A stretch of DNA of 64,000 bases from Stutzerimonas stutzeri (GTDB lineage Bacteria > Pseudomonadota > Gammaproteobacteria > Pseudomonadales > Pseudomonadaceae): NCBI RefSeq assembly GCF_024451105.1, contig NZ_JANGEY010000003.1, positions 186,001 through 250,000 of the forward strand, written 5' to 3'. Positions within the stretch are counted from its first letter, which is position 1. Each line of letters opens with the position of its first letter. Shown here piece by piece: positions 7,800 through 18,930 of the stretch. Below the pieces are notes generated by a model. It had not been told where the DNA came from. It did not search any database and saw nothing but the letters and a program-made list of their open reading frames with translations. A program made the translations under genes and the position numbers.

Positions 7800-9356
7800 A
7801 TGCTCGACGCCAACCTGAAAGCCCAGTTGAAGGCCTACCTCGAGAAGGTCACCGAGCCCTACGAGATCGTCGCGTCCCTGGACGATGGCGCCAAATCCCA
7901 GGAAATGCTCGCCCTGCTCGAGGACATCAACGCCCTGAGCGACAGCATCTCCCTGAATACCGCAGGCCAGGACGCCCGCAAGCCCTCGTTCGGCTTCCGC
8001 CGCAACGGCGCGGAGGTCGGCCCGCGCTTCGCCGGCCTGCCCATGGGCCACGAGTTCACCTCGCTGGTGCTGGCCCTGCTGCAGGTGGGCGGCTACCCGC
8101 CGAAGGTCTCCGACGAGGTGATCGCGCAGATCAAGGCGCTCGACGGCGACTACCAGTTCGAGACCTACTTCTCGCTGTCCTGCCACAACTGCCCGGACGT
8201 GGTGCAGGCGCTCAACCTGATGGCGGTGCTCAACCCGCGCATCAAGCACGTGGCCATCGACGGTGCGCTGTTCCAGGCCGAGGTCGAGCAGCGCCAGATC
8301 ATGGCGGTGCCGAGCATCTACCTCAACGGCGAGCCGTTCGGCAACGGCCGCATGGGCGTCGAGGAGATCCTCGCCAAGCTGGACACCGGCGCCGGCGCCC
8401 GCGACGCCGAGAAGCTCAACGCCAGGACCGCCTTCGACGTGCTGGTGGTCGGCGGCGGCCCGGCTGGCGCCTCGGCGGCCATCTACGCCGCGCGCAAGGG
8501 CATCCGCACCGGCGTTGCCGCCGAGCGCTTCGGCGGCCAGGTGCTCGACACCATGGCCATCGAGAACTTCATCTCGGTGCCGGAGACCGAAGGCCCGAAA
8601 CTGGCCCGCGCGCTGGAAGAGCACGTGCGCCAGTACGAAGTCGACATCATCAACCTGCAGCGCGCCAGCAAGCTGATCCCGGCCGAGACCGAGGACGGCC
8701 TGCACACCGTGCAGTTCGACAACGGCGGCGAGCTGAAGGCGAAGACCGTGATCCTCGCCACCGGCGCGCGCTGGCGCGAGATGAACGTGCCGGGCGAGCA
8801 GGAGTACCGCGGCCGCGGCGTGGCCTACTGCCCGCACTGCGACGGCCCGCTGTTCAAGGGCAAGCGGGTGGCGGTGATCGGCGGCGGCAACTCCGGCGTC
8901 GAGGCGGCCATCGACCTGGCCGGCATCGTCGCCCACGTCACCCTGCTGGAGTTCGGCGAGCACATGCGCGCCGACGCGGTGCTGCAGAACAAGTTGCGCA
9001 GCCTGGCCAACGTCACCGTGATCACCATGGCGCAGACCACCGAGGTCAAGGGCGACGGCCAGAAGGTCACCGGCCTGGTCTACAAGGACCGCCACAATGA
9101 CCAGGTGCACGAGCTCGAGCTGGAAGGCGTCTTCGTGCAGATCGGCCTGCTGCCGAACAGCGACTGGCTGAAGGACACCCTGGAGCTGACCCGCTTCGGC
9201 GAGATCGTGGTCGACGCCCGGGGCCAGACCAGCATCCCCGGCGTGTTCGCCGCCGGCGACGTGACCACCGTGCCGTACAAGCAGATCGTCATCGCCGTCG
9301 GCGAGGGGGCCAAGGCGTCGCTGTCCGCCTTCGACCACCTGATCCGCCAGGGCTGA
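7800..9356 (+). CDS. ahpF: Alkyl hydroperoxide reductase subunit F
   Basis: A 518-residue flavoprotein (E. coli AhpF has 521). The N-terminal double thioredoxin fold carries C128-x-x-C131 (SCHNCPD). The thioredoxin-reductase-like part has the FAD motif [12 protein letters not shown], the redox pair C344-x-x-C347 (YCPHCDGP), the NAD(P)H motif [12 protein letters not shown] and a C-terminal GVFAAGDVT. It passes electrons from NADH to AhpC. ATG 7800 gives the family N-terminus [10 protein letters not shown]. AhpC is not adjacent, unlike in many pseudomonads; the 189-base upstream gap probably holds a separate promoter. Confidence 0.94.
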   Translation: MLDANLKAQLKAYLEKVTEPYEIVASLDDGAKSQEMLALLEDINALSDSISLNTAGQDARKPSFGFRRNGAEVGPRFAGLPMGHEFTSLVLALLQVGGYPPKVSDEVIAQIKALDGDYQFETYFSLSCHNCPDVVQALNLMAVLNPRIKHVAIDGALFQAEVEQRQIMAVPSIYLNGEPFGNGRMGVEEILAKLDTGAGARDAEKLNARTAFDVLVVGGGPAGASAAIYAARKGIRTGVAAERFGGQVLDTMAIENFISVPETEGPKLARALEEHVRQYEVDIINLQRASKLIPAETEDGLHTVQFDNGGELKAKTVILATGARWREMNVPGEQEYRGRGVAYCPHCDGPLFKGKRVAVIGGGNSGVEAAIDLAGIVAHVTLLEFGEHMRADAVLQNKLRSLANVTVITMAQTTEVKGDGQKVTGLVYKDRHNDQVHELELEGVFVQIGLLPNSDWLKDTLELTRFGEIVVDARGQTSIPGVFAAGDVTTVPYKQIVIAVGEGAKASLSAFDHLIRQG

Positions 9357-9375
9357 TCGACCGGCCCGCCAGGAA

Positions 9376-9406
9376 GCCCGCCCCGTGAAACCGAGGCGGG
9401 CTTTTT
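9376..9406 (+). terminator. Rho-independent terminator of ahpF
   Basis: GCCCGCC (9376-9382) and GGCGGGC (9395-9401) form a 7-bp stem with a 12-base loop, followed by TTTTT. It starts 19 bases after the ahpF stop codon. Confidence 0.88.
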
Positions 9407-9428
9407 CATGGGCGACCGTTGCAGGCTA

Positions 9429-9457
9429 TTGTCTGAGTCTTATGTAAGAATTATTCT
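9429..9457 (+). promoter_or_regulatory. Promoter overlapped by a Fur-box-like palindrome
   Basis: TTGTCT (9429-9434), a 17-base spacer and TATTCT (9452-9457) make a plausible sigma-70 promoter. AGAATTATTCT (9447-9457) is a perfect palindrome covering the -10. Read on the other strand it gives TGAGAATAATTCTTA, close to the GAGAAT-N-ATTCTC core of pseudomonad Fur boxes. A Fur dimer here would block the promoter when iron is plentiful. Confidence 0.55.
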
Positions 9458-9487
9458 CAAGTAAGATCTCATCACAGGAGTGCTGCC

Positions 9488-9724
9488 ATGACCTTTCTGA
9501 TCGATGCCTGGCTGGACCGTCCGCAACCCTGGCTGCGCATCCTCGACCGCGACAGCGGCCGGGTCTGCGCCCAGTTCGACTCGCAGGCCATCGCTGCGCT
9601 GCAGGAGCAGGGCGACCTGGACCTGGCCAGCCTGAGCAGCAGCGAGCCTTCGGTGCTCAAGGAGCTGCTGCAGAACCTGTTCCTGTTCCACTACGCCCGC
9701 GCGCTGCAGCCGACCCCAGCCTGA
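9488..9724 (+). CDS. Small conserved protein of unknown function, probably iron-regulated
   Basis: A 78-residue soluble protein starting MTFLIDAWLDRPQPWLRILD, with no signal peptide or membrane helix. One cysteine (RVCAQF) is present; the second half is rich in Leu, Ser and Glu. A CAGGAG ribosome site lies 7 bases before the ATG. It resembles the small Fur-controlled P. aeruginosa protein PA4570 as I remember it, which has no known function; this should be checked. The Fur-box-like promoter just upstream supports induction by iron starvation. The gene stands alone between the ahpF terminator and katG. Confidence 0.7.
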   Translation: MTFLIDAWLDRPQPWLRILDRDSGRVCAQFDSQAIAALQEQGDLDLASLSSSEPSVLKELLQNLFLFHYARALQPTPA

Positions 9725-10004
9725 GCGTCGCGTCCGGCCTGCGGCGAGTCCCCGCGCCGACGGATGAGAGGGCTGCTGTTGTGCGGTGCCGATGTTCTGC
9801 GTGCAGGCGAGAGGCGAGCTTCGCTTGCCAACGGGCGACTGCCAACGATGGGGGGCGGATGCCGCGCCTGGTGCGGGCTGCGCTGCAGCTCGCATGTGCG
9901 CGTGCGGGGAGGGGATGGATCGTGGCGCGTGCGCCGGGATAGGGGAGCGCCACGAAAAATCCCCACGCAGCGCGGGCGCTGCGTGGGGATCCGTGGTGGA
10001 GACG
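9725..10004. other. Intergenic region between the small Fur-type gene and katG
   Basis: No credible gene. It holds several short GC-rich inverted repeats and, at its right end, the katG terminator. The two flanking genes converge here. Confidence 0.6.
9954..9990 (-). terminator. Rho-independent terminator of katG
   Basis: ATCCCCACGCAGCG (9959-9972) pairs with its reverse complement, at 9977-9990, around a 4-base loop. On the minus strand the hairpin runs into TTTTT (complement of 9954-9958). It begins 15 bases after the katG stop codon. Confidence 0.9.
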
Positions 10005-12315
<2,311 letters not shown>

Positions 12316-12323
12316 TCAAAAAA

Positions 12324-12346
12324 GGCATACATTAAATTTATATGCC
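12324..12346. promoter_or_regulatory. Imperfect palindrome upstream of the katG promoter
   Basis: GGCATA (12324-12329) and TATGCC (12341-12346) flank an AT-rich 11-base centre. It sits just upstream of the proposed -35, where a peroxide-responsive activator such as OxyR would bind. The sequence is not a clear match to the OxyR consensus, so the assignment is only positional. Confidence 0.35.
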
Positions 12347-12391
12347 CGATAGGGAATATTGCCGATCGGCCGGCGTTCGACGGGCAGGAGG

Positions 12392-12423
12392 CCCCGGCTC
12401 CAGCAAGTGCTGTGGAGCCGGGG
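12392..12423 (-). terminator. Stem-loop after ccpA
   Basis: CCCCGGCTCCA (12392-12402) and TGGAGCCGGGG (12413-12423) form an 11-bp perfect stem with a 10-base loop, 7 bases after the ccpA stop. No U-tract follows on the minus strand, so it may terminate poorly or protect the 3 prime end. Confidence 0.65.
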
Positions 12424-12429
12424 AGGGCA

Positions 12430-13422
12430 TCACTCGAACGGCTTGGGCTGCGGAGTGTCGTTGGTCGACGGCGGCAGGATCGGCAGGGTGAAGCTCGGCT
12501 GCTCGCCGGTCAGGGTCTTGAGGAAGGCGGTGATCTTGCCGGTGTCTTCCTTGCTCAGCTGGCGACCCAGCTGCAGTCGGGCCATCACGTCGACGGCGTC
12601 CTCCAGCTTCCAGTAGGCGCCGTCGTGGAAGTAGGGGTAGGTGAGCTCGACGTTGCGCAGGGTCGGCACCTTGAACTTGAAGCGGTCGGCGTCCTGGCCG
12701 GTCAGCGCGGCGACGCCTTCGGCCGGGTTGTCAGTCTTGTAGGGCTCGACCAGACCCATCTTCTGGAACGAGTTGCCGCCGGCCGCCGGGCCGTTGTGGC
12801 AGGCAGTGCAGCCGATGTCCTTGAACAGCTTGTAGCCTTCCAGCTCGACCTTGCTCAGCGCCTCCTGATCGCCGAGCAGCCAGCGGTCGAAGCGCGAGTG
12901 CGGGGTGACCAGGGTTTCCTCGAAGGCGGCGATGGCGTCGGTCACCTCGTCGATGGTGATCTTGTCGACCTTGTAGACCGCCTTGAAGGCCTCGCGGTAC
13001 TGCGGAATCGAGCGCAGGGTATCCACCGCCAGGTTGTGGGTGAAGGCCATCTCGCCCGGGTTGGCGATGGGGCCTGCGGCCTGCTCCTTGAGGTCGGCGG
13101 CGCGGCCGTCCCAGAACTGCGCGAGGTTCATGCTCGAGTTGAGCACGGTCGGCGAGTTGATCGGGCCCTTCTGCCAGTTGTGGCCGATGGAGGTCTGCAG
13201 GTTATCGCTGCCGCCCATGCTCAGGTTGTGGCAGGAGTTGCAGGAGATGAACCCCGAGCGCGACAGGCGCGGATCGAAGAACAGCTGCTTGCCCAGCGCC
13301 ACCTTGGCCGGGTCGGTGATCTTGGCCGGCAGGATCGGCTGGATCGGTTCGTTGCTCGGGGTCATGGCCCAGGCATTGAGGCTGCAGAGCAGGCTGGCGG
13401 TCAGTGTCAGCGTCTTTTTCAT
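12430..13422 (-). CDS. ccpA: Dihaem cytochrome c peroxidase
   Basis: A 330-residue periplasmic enzyme with a signal peptide (MKKTLTLTASLLCSLNAWA). There are two c-type haem sites: C61-N-S-C64-H65 (low-potential peroxidatic haem) and a CTACH site near residue 207. It reduces H2O2 in the periplasm with electrons from cytochrome c or azurin. A GGFPxS-like loop is not needed for the call; the LGKQLFFDPRLSRSG opening is typical. In pseudomonads ccpA is often induced at low oxygen, but no clear ANR box was seen in the 246-base upstream gap. Confidence 0.93.
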   Translation of the reverse strand: MKKTLTLTASLLCSLNAWAMTPSNEPIQPILPAKITDPAKVALGKQLFFDPRLSRSGFISCNSCHNLSMGGSDNLQTSIGHNWQKGPINSPTVLNSSMNLAQFWDGRAADLKEQAAGPIANPGEMAFTHNLAVDTLRSIPQYREAFKAVYKVDKITIDEVTDAIAAFEETLVTPHSRFDRWLLGDQEALSKVELEGYKLFKDIGCTACHNGPAAGGNSFQKMGLVEPYKTDNPAEGVAALTGQDADRFKFKVPTLRNVELTYPYFHDGAYWKLEDAVDVMARLQLGRQLSKEDTGKITAFLKTLTGEQPSFTLPILPPSTNDTPQPKPFE

Positions 13423-13668
13423 GGTACTTCCCTGGTTTTCTCTCGTTGCTCGCCCCGATTATCCCGTGCGCATCGTCACATTCCGTTGCCTTGGGTCAGG
13501 CGCGTGGGGATTGACGCCGGACCTCTGCGGTGCAGGTACGCCACAACGCCGCTGTCGAGATGCCGCTGAGAGCATGCATCTCGACTGTGCCATGCTTGCA
13601 GTGACGTTCGATCCGCGCGCCGCCTCGGCGGCGCTCGAAGACAGGTGAAGTCAGAGAGGAGAACGACG

Positions 13669-13998
13669 ATGAAGAAGCATCTTTTCTGCGTCGGGGCAGA
13701 GGTCGCCCCGGCCGCCGGCGGTCGTTTGGCCGAGACCTTCGTCAGTGCCCAGTTGAATGTCTACGTCGCTGCCAACGAGCTGCGCGATGCACTGACGCGG
13801 GCCGAGGTGGCCCTGCGCCGGGATGGCTACGAGGTGACCTTCGTGCGCGGTTGCTGGGTGGTGGATGCCGCCTGCAACGACGGCTTCTGCCCGGCCGACG
13901 CACTGCCCTCGGAGGTCAGCGGTGGCCTGCTGTTCAGCGACGAGGTCCATTACGGCGAGCTGCGCGAGCTGACCACGGCCAACGACTACGCCTACTGA
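13669..13998 (+). CDS. Hypothetical protein, function unknown
   Basis: A 109-residue protein, MKKHLFCVGAEVAPAAGGRL at its start. ATG 13669 has GAGGAG 7 bases upstream; an in-frame ATG at 13645 has no such site. It is soluble, with four cysteines (C7, C62, C69, C74); three cluster in a GCWVVDAACNDGFCP segment that could bind metal or form disulfides. The middle (ELRDALTRAEVALRRDGYE) looks helical. It is followed convergently by another unknown gene. I do not recognise the family. Confidence 0.65.
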   Translation: MKKHLFCVGAEVAPAAGGRLAETFVSAQLNVYVAANELRDALTRAEVALRRDGYEVTFVRGCWVVDAACNDGFCPADALPSEVSGGLLFSDEVHYGELRELTTANDYAY

Positions 13999-14044
13999 TC
14001 TTCGCCGTGCGCATCGCACGCCCCGGCCGCCGGGGCTGCGACGC

Positions 14045-14587
14045 TCAGCCGTCCTCGCCGTCGCCCAGCGCGGTCAGCCGGCTCTCGTAGGCCGGTGCCA
14101 CGTAGAGGCCCAGTTCCATGGCCAGTTCGAGCACGCGCGGCAGGTCGCGGGTGTAGATCAGCACCATCTGCAGCTCGGTCTCCAGTGGCTCGCCGAAGTC
14201 GAGCAGTTCGTAGCCCTCGGTCTGCGGATAGAGCTCGCTCAGCTGAATCTGCATACGCCGCAGCGCATCGAGCAGCTCGACGCCGGCCAGCGCCTCGACC
14301 TTGAGGGGGAGTTCGGTCGGCGCGCCGAACGAGTCGAGCACCTGCTGGAACAGTTCGTCGGCCTGGTTGGCCTGGAACAGCACGTTGTCCGGCAGGTTGC
14401 CGAGCAGCACCGATTGCCAGAGCGGCAGCGGGCCGCCATCCTCGTAGCCGCCGTCCGGATTGGCGGCCAGGTAGGCCTGCGGGTCGGCAGCGGCGTGCGC
14501 CGCTTCGTCGGCGATGCGCCGGATGTCCGTGTCGTCCAGGCTGCCCGAGCTGATCAGGCCGACCAGTTCCACCAGTTGCGCTCTCAT
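14045..14587 (-). CDS. Conserved hypothetical protein
   Basis: A 180-residue acidic cytoplasmic protein with no signal or membrane segment. ATG 14587 (MRAQLVELVGLISSGSLDD) has GGGAGG about 8 bases upstream. Features include helical leucine-rich stretches and the phrase DGGYEDGGPLPLWQSVLLGN. No catalytic motif is recognised. The gene converges with the unknown gene at 13669 and lies upstream of nothing on its own strand until DUF2892, so it is probably a single transcription unit. Confidence 0.65.
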   Translation of the reverse strand: MRAQLVELVGLISSGSLDDTDIRRIADEAAHAAADPQAYLAANPDGGYEDGGPLPLWQSVLLGNLPDNVLFQANQADELFQQVLDSFGAPTELPLKVEALAGVELLDALRRMQIQLSELYPQTEGYELLDFGEPLETELQMVLIYTRDLPRVLELAMELGLYVAPAYESRLTALGDGEDG

Positions 14588-14695
14588 TCGACATTCCCTC
14601 CCGGAGTCGGTCGCCAGCTTCTCAGCTGCAACCATAGTCCATCCGCGCCCGGCTCTCGCGGCTGTGATGCTGCGCCGCTCGAGCCGGCGGTGCGA

Positions 14696-14884
14696 CTACT
14701 TCTTCAGCGGGCAGGTCCTGATGCCGAGCAGGGTATAGGCCGGGCACCAGCCGAGCAGGCCGGTGGCCAGCGGCAGGACACCGATCCACGCCCAGACCGG
14801 GCCACCGGCGAGGGCCCAGACGATCAGGGCGATGCCGACCAGGATGCGGGCGATCTTGTCGATGCCGCCAACGTTCTTCTGCAT
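14696..14884 (-). CDS. DUF2892 inner-membrane protein
   Basis: A 62-residue protein starting MQKNVGGIDKIARILVGIAL, with two hydrophobic helices and a conserved GWCPAYTLLGIRTCPLKK end (two cysteines). This is the DUF2892/YgaP-like membrane module, often linked or fused to rhodaneses. A GAGGAGC ribosome site precedes the ATG. It lies 76 bases downstream of the rhodanese gene, so it is probably the last gene of the sulfide operon. It may carry or anchor persulfide sulfur at the membrane; this is inference from linkage. Confidence 0.82.
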   Translation of the reverse strand: MQKNVGGIDKIARILVGIALIVWALAGGPVWAWIGVLPLATGLLGWCPAYTLLGIRTCPLKK

Positions 14885-14960
14885 GATGTTGCTCCTCTGC
14901 GGTTGTCTGCGGGCCGCGCTTTCGGGCAGCAGCCCTGGCGAATCCATGGGCTTGCGAAGG

Positions 14961-15341
14961 TCAGTCGAAGGGCGGCAGGCTCGGTGTCGCCACCGCCTTG
15001 CCGGCGGCGCTCCAGGCGTCGAAGCCGCCGGCGATCGACTGCACGTTCAGGTAGCCCATGTCCTGCAGGGCGCAGGCGGCCAGCGCGGCGCGGCCGCTCG
15101 TCTTGCAGTACAGCACGATATTCAGGTCGCGGGATGACAGTTCCGGGCTGGCGCTGAGCCTGAACTCCAGCAGGCCGCGGGGGATGTTCAGCGCGCCGGA
15201 GATGTGTCCGGCGTGGAATTCGTCGGCCTCGCGCACGTCGAGCAGCACGTCGGCGGCGCGGATCGCCGCCTCGGCGGTGTCGAGGTCGATTTCGCGGATG
15301 CGGGCCTTGGCTTCGGTCACCAGGTCATGGGCGCTTTTCAC
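14961..15341 (-). CDS. Rhodanese-like sulfurtransferase
   Basis: A single rhodanese domain of 126 residues. The active loop is C79-KTSGRA (YCKTSGRAALAA), with the usual upstream VLLDVREADEFHAGHI. GTG 15341 is taken as start because AGGAAA lies 7 bases upstream inside the end of sulP. That gives a 17-base overlap with sulP, implying coupled translation. It is cytoplasmic and likely moves sulfane sulfur (from persulfide or thiosulfate) in concert with the upstream SQR and dioxygenase. Confidence 0.87.
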   Translation of the reverse strand: MKSAHDLVTEAKARIREIDLDTAEAAIRAADVLLDVREADEFHAGHISGALNIPRGLLEFRLSASPELSSRDLNIVLYCKTSGRAALAACALQDMGYLNVQSIAGGFDAWSAAGKAVATPSLPPFD

Positions 15342-17142
15342 TGTTGCTTTCCTGCATGGTGGGTTGACGGGGGAGTGGGCCACCGGCGATGCCGTTGCGG
15401 CGCATGCCGATGGCGTGCCGGGTGGTCTGCGGGTCGAGCTCGGCGAGGGCCTCGAACTGGCTGATGAACACCTGGCCGCCGAAATGCTCGAGGAAATCGG
15501 TCTGCTTCAGACGGTCCATCACCGGCCCCTTGACCTCGGAGAGATGCAGCTGGATGCCAGCGGCATGCAGGCGCACGCTGATCGCCTCGAGGCTTTCCAG
15601 GGCGCTGGCATCGATCAGGTTGACCCCGGGGCACATCAGCACCAGGTGTTCGGCCTGCGGATGGCGGGCGACCAGCGCGGCGATGCGGTCCTCGAGATAG
15701 CGGGCGTTGGGGAAGTACAGGCTCTCGTCGACGCGCACCGACAGCACCTTCGGGCTTTCCACCACGGCGAAGCGCTCGACGTTGCGGAAGTGCTCGCTGC
15801 CCGGCAACTGGCCGACCACCGCGATGTGCGGCTTGCTGGTGCGCCAGAGGAACAGCAGCAGCGACAGGCCGACGCCGAGCAGGATGCCGGCCTCGACGCC
15901 GAGCAGCAGCACGCCGAGCATGGTCGCGGCCATGGCGGCGCCGTCCTGCCGCGAATAGCGCCAGGTGCGCCGGAGGGCGCCGAGATCCACCAGACTGAGC
16001 ACCGCGACGATGATGGTGGCGGCCAGCACGGCCTGGGGCAGGTTGTGGAACAGCGGGGTGAAGAACAGCACGGTGACGGCGATGCCGACGGCGGTCAGCG
16101 CGCCGGCCAGCGGGGTCTGTGCGCCGGCGTCGAAGTTGACCACCGAGCGGGCGAAGCCGCCGGTCACCGGGAAGCCGCCGCTGAGCGCCGCGGCCACGTT
16201 GGCGCCGCCGAGGGCGACCAGCTCCTGGTTCGGTTCGATACGCTGGCGGCGCTTGGCCGCCAGGGTCTGCGCCACCGATACCGACTCGACGAAGCCGACC
16301 AGGCTGATCAGCACGGCGGCCGGCAGCAGCTGGGCGGCCAGCGCCAGGTCCAGGGTCGGCAGGCTGAGGACCGGCAGGCCGCTGGGCACGGCGCCGACCA
16401 CGCGCACGCCGGCCGCGGCCAGGTCGAGCAGGCTGACGGCCAGTATCGAGGCGAGCAGGGCGATCACCGGTCCGGTCTTGGCCAGGCTGCCGGCCACCCG
16501 CGGGGTGAAGCCGAGCGCCTGCAGCCAGGGGCTGAGCTTGCTGCGTACCAGGAACAGGAACAGCAGCGAGGAGCCGCCGACCGCCAGGGTCGGCAGGTGG
16601 GTGTCCGGCAGGCCGGCGAACAGGCCGAGCAGCAGTTGCGGGGCGTGCTCGCCGGCGGCCTGGATGCCGAGGATGTGCTTGAGCTGGCCGAGGGCGATCA
16701 GCAGCCCCGATGCGCTGATGAAGCCGGAGATCACCGGGTGGCTGAGGAAGTTGGCGAGAAAGCCCAGGCGCAGCAGCGCCATGGCCAGCAGGATCAGGCC
16801 GGAGAGCAGGGCGAGCAGCAGGGCGGCACCGGCGTATTCGGCGCTGCCGGCGGGCAGCAGCGGGCCGAGGGCGGCGGCGGTCATCAGCGAGACCACCGCC
16901 ACCGGACCGACCGCCAGGGTGCGGCTGGTGCCGAACAGGGTGTAGGCGATCAGCGGCAGGATGCTGGCGTACAGGCCGTTGATCGGCGGCAGGCCGGCGA
17001 GCATGGCGTAGGCCAGGCTCTGCGGGATCAGCATCAGGGTGACGATCGCCGCGGCCAGGGCATCCTTGCCCGCGGCGTCGCGGTCGTACTGCCGTGCCCA
17101 CTCCAGGCACGGCAGGTAGCGGGCGAGCCGCTGTTTCATCAT
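15325..17142 (-). CDS. SulP-family anion permease with STAS domain
   Basis: A protein of about 605 residues with 10-14 hydrophobic helices starting at LAAAIVTLMLIPQSLAYAML, the SulP signature region (LPPINGLYASILPLIAYTLF) and SGGFPVTGGFARSVVN. The C-terminal quarter is a STAS domain (near 450-570). It transports sulfate or a related anion across the inner membrane. The ATG overlaps the SQR stop (ATGA), with CAGGAG upstream. In this operon it may export sulfite/sulfate made from sulfide, or import sulfate; the direction is not decided by sequence. Confidence 0.9.
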   Translation of the reverse strand: MMKQRLARYLPCLEWARQYDRDAAGKDALAAAIVTLMLIPQSLAYAMLAGLPPINGLYASILPLIAYTLFGTSRTLAVGPVAVVSLMTAAALGPLLPAGSAEYAGAALLLALLSGLILLAMALLRLGFLANFLSHPVISGFISASGLLIALGQLKHILGIQAAGEHAPQLLLGLFAGLPDTHLPTLAVGGSSLLFLFLVRSKLSPWLQALGFTPRVAGSLAKTGPVIALLASILAVSLLDLAAAGVRVVGAVPSGLPVLSLPTLDLALAAQLLPAAVLISLVGFVESVSVAQTLAAKRRQRIEPNQELVALGGANVAAALSGGFPVTGGFARSVVNFDAGAQTPLAGALTAVGIAVTVLFFTPLFHNLPQAVLAATIIVAVLSLVDLGALRRTWRYSRQDGAAMAATMLGVLLLGVEAGILLGVGLSLLLFLWRTSKPHIAVVGQLPGSEHFRNVERFAVVESPKVLSVRVDESLYFPNARYLEDRIAALVARHPQAEHLVLMCPGVNLIDASALESLEAISVRLHAAGIQLHLSEVKGPVMDRLKQTDFLEHFGGQVFISQFEALAELDPQTTRHAIGMRRNGIAGGPLPRQPTMQESNSEKRP

Positions 17143-18881
17143 TTCTTCTCCTGGGTGAAGTCGCAGGCCGCCGGCGACTCCACCGGGCGCGGCTCGAAGT
17201 CCAGGTGTTTCGGCTCGGCCAGCCACTCATGGCCCTTGAGCATCAGGTCGAAGTAGATGCCCGGCATCCACTTGGTCTTCAGGTCCCAGGCCAGGCGGCG
17301 CGGCACCCGCGGGTCGAGCGGGAAGGTCGGCAGCAGTTTGCCGCCGTAGCCGAACTCGGCGAGGATCACCTTGCCGCGCTCGACGGTCAGCGGGCAGGAG
17401 CCGTAGCCGTCGTAGACCGCGCGCGGGCCGCGGCCGGCGAGCACGCTGAGGACGTTCTCGGCGACCACCGGGGCCTGCTTGCGCACCGCTGCGGCGGTCT
17501 TGGCGTTGGGCGCGGCGCACACGTCGCCGAGGCTGAAGATGTTGCCGTAGCGCGGGTGGCGCAGGGTCTCGTGGTCGACCTCGACCCAGCCCTCGGCATT
17601 GGCCAGCGGGCTCTGGCGGACGAACTCCGGGGCGCGCTGCGGCGGAACCATGTGCAGGAAGTCGAACTCGCGTTCGACCAGCGCGCTGCCGCCGTCGGCG
17701 CCCGCCTTGCGGAACCAGGCCTTGCGTGCCTCGCCGTCGACCTTGACCAGCGTCTCGCCGAAGTTGAGGTGGGCGCCGTAGCGCTCGACGTACTTCATCA
17801 AGGGCGGCACGAAGTCGGCGACGCCGAACAGCACGGCGCCGGCCGAGCAGAAGTCGACCTGGATGTCGGACAGCACGCCCTGCCGCTGCCAGTGGTCGCA
17901 GGACAGGTACATGGCCTTCTGCGGCGCGCCGGCGCACTTGATCGGCATCGGCGGCTGGGTGAACAGTGCACGGCCGCCGCGCAGCGCCTGCACCTGCTGC
18001 CAGGTGTAGGGCGCCAGCTCGAACACGTAGTTGCTGGACACACCGTTCCTGCCGAGGGTTTCGCGGGCGCCCTCGATGGCGTCCCAGTTCAGGCTCAGGC
18101 CCGGGCAGACGATCAGCGCGCGGTAGCCCAGGCGGCTGCCGTCCTCCAGCACCACCTGCTGCTGTTCCGGCTCGAAGGCCGCCGCGGCGGCGCGGATCCA
18201 CTGCGCCCTGGCGGGGATGCAACGGGCCATGGCGCGTTCGGTGCGGGCGCGGTCGAACACCCCGGCGCCGACCAGCGTCCAGCCCGGCTGGTAGTAGTGC
18301 TGCTCGCGCGGCTCGACGATGGCGATGCGCAGGCCGGGATCGCGCTTGAGCAGGCTGGCGGTGACCGCGCAGCCGGCGGCGCCGCCGCCGATCACCAGCA
18401 CGTCGTAGCGCGGCGTGTGGGCGAGCAGGGCCGGGGCGACGGGCTGGTTGGGCAGGGTCTGCCAGCGCTGTGCCAGACGCGGCTGCAGGGCGGCGAGGTC
18501 GTAGCCGGCCTCTTTCGCGGTGGCCAGCAGGGCCTCGGGGTCGAGGTGGTGGGCCTCGGCCAGTGCCCACAGGCTGGTCGAGCGGGTGCCGGTGCGGCAG
18601 AAGGCCAGCACCGGGCCCTTGACTCGGTCGAGCAGCTCGCGGAAGGCGGCGACGTCCTCGTCGCCGATCCTGCCGGAGACCACCGGCAGGTGGTGGTACT
18701 CGAGGCCCGAGGCTTCGGCCGCGGTGCGCAGCGCGGCGCTGGACGGCTGGCCCTCGCCCTCGTTGTCCGGGCGGTTGTTGATCACGCAGCGGTAGCCGCT
18801 GGCGGCCAGGGTGCCCATGTCGGCAGGTTCGAGCTGGCCTGCCACGGCGATGAACGGGGTCAGGCGCTTGATCGGTTGCAT
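17139..18881 (-). CDS. Fusion: phosphatase-like (BLH/DUF442) domain + sulfide:quinone oxidoreductase
   Basis: A 580-residue two-part protein. Residues 1-140 are a tyrosine-phosphatase-fold domain of the Blh/DUF442 type with loop C95-RTGTRS (AFCRTGTRS). From about 158 on there is a sulfide:quinone-reductase-like flavoprotein: FAD motif VIGGGAAGCAVTASLL, a central cysteine in MPIKCAGAPQKAMYLSC, and a GDVCAAPNAKT motif near the C-terminus. It would oxidise sulfide to persulfide and pass electrons to quinone at the membrane. The same fusion is known from annotated proteobacterial genomes. It lies 49 bases after the dioxygenase gene. Confidence 0.9.
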   Translation of the reverse strand: MQPIKRLTPFIAVAGQLEPADMGTLAASGYRCVINNRPDNEGEGQPSSAALRTAAEASGLEYHHLPVVSGRIGDEDVAAFRELLDRVKGPVLAFCRTGTRSTSLWALAEAHHLDPEALLATAKEAGYDLAALQPRLAQRWQTLPNQPVAPALLAHTPRYDVLVIGGGAAGCAVTASLLKRDPGLRIAIVEPREQHYYQPGWTLVGAGVFDRARTERAMARCIPARAQWIRAAAAAFEPEQQQVVLEDGSRLGYRALIVCPGLSLNWDAIEGARETLGRNGVSSNYVFELAPYTWQQVQALRGGRALFTQPPMPIKCAGAPQKAMYLSCDHWQRQGVLSDIQVDFCSAGAVLFGVADFVPPLMKYVERYGAHLNFGETLVKVDGEARKAWFRKAGADGGSALVEREFDFLHMVPPQRAPEFVRQSPLANAEGWVEVDHETLRHPRYGNIFSLGDVCAAPNAKTAAAVRKQAPVVAENVLSVLAGRGPRAVYDGYGSCPLTVERGKVILAEFGYGGKLLPTFPLDPRVPRRLAWDLKTKWMPGIYFDLMLKGHEWLAEPKHLDFEPRPVESPAACDFTQEKK

Positions 18882-18930
18882 CTTGTCGTTCTCCAGTCTG
18901 CGTTGGAGTTCGGCGCGCGGCGGCGCGGGC

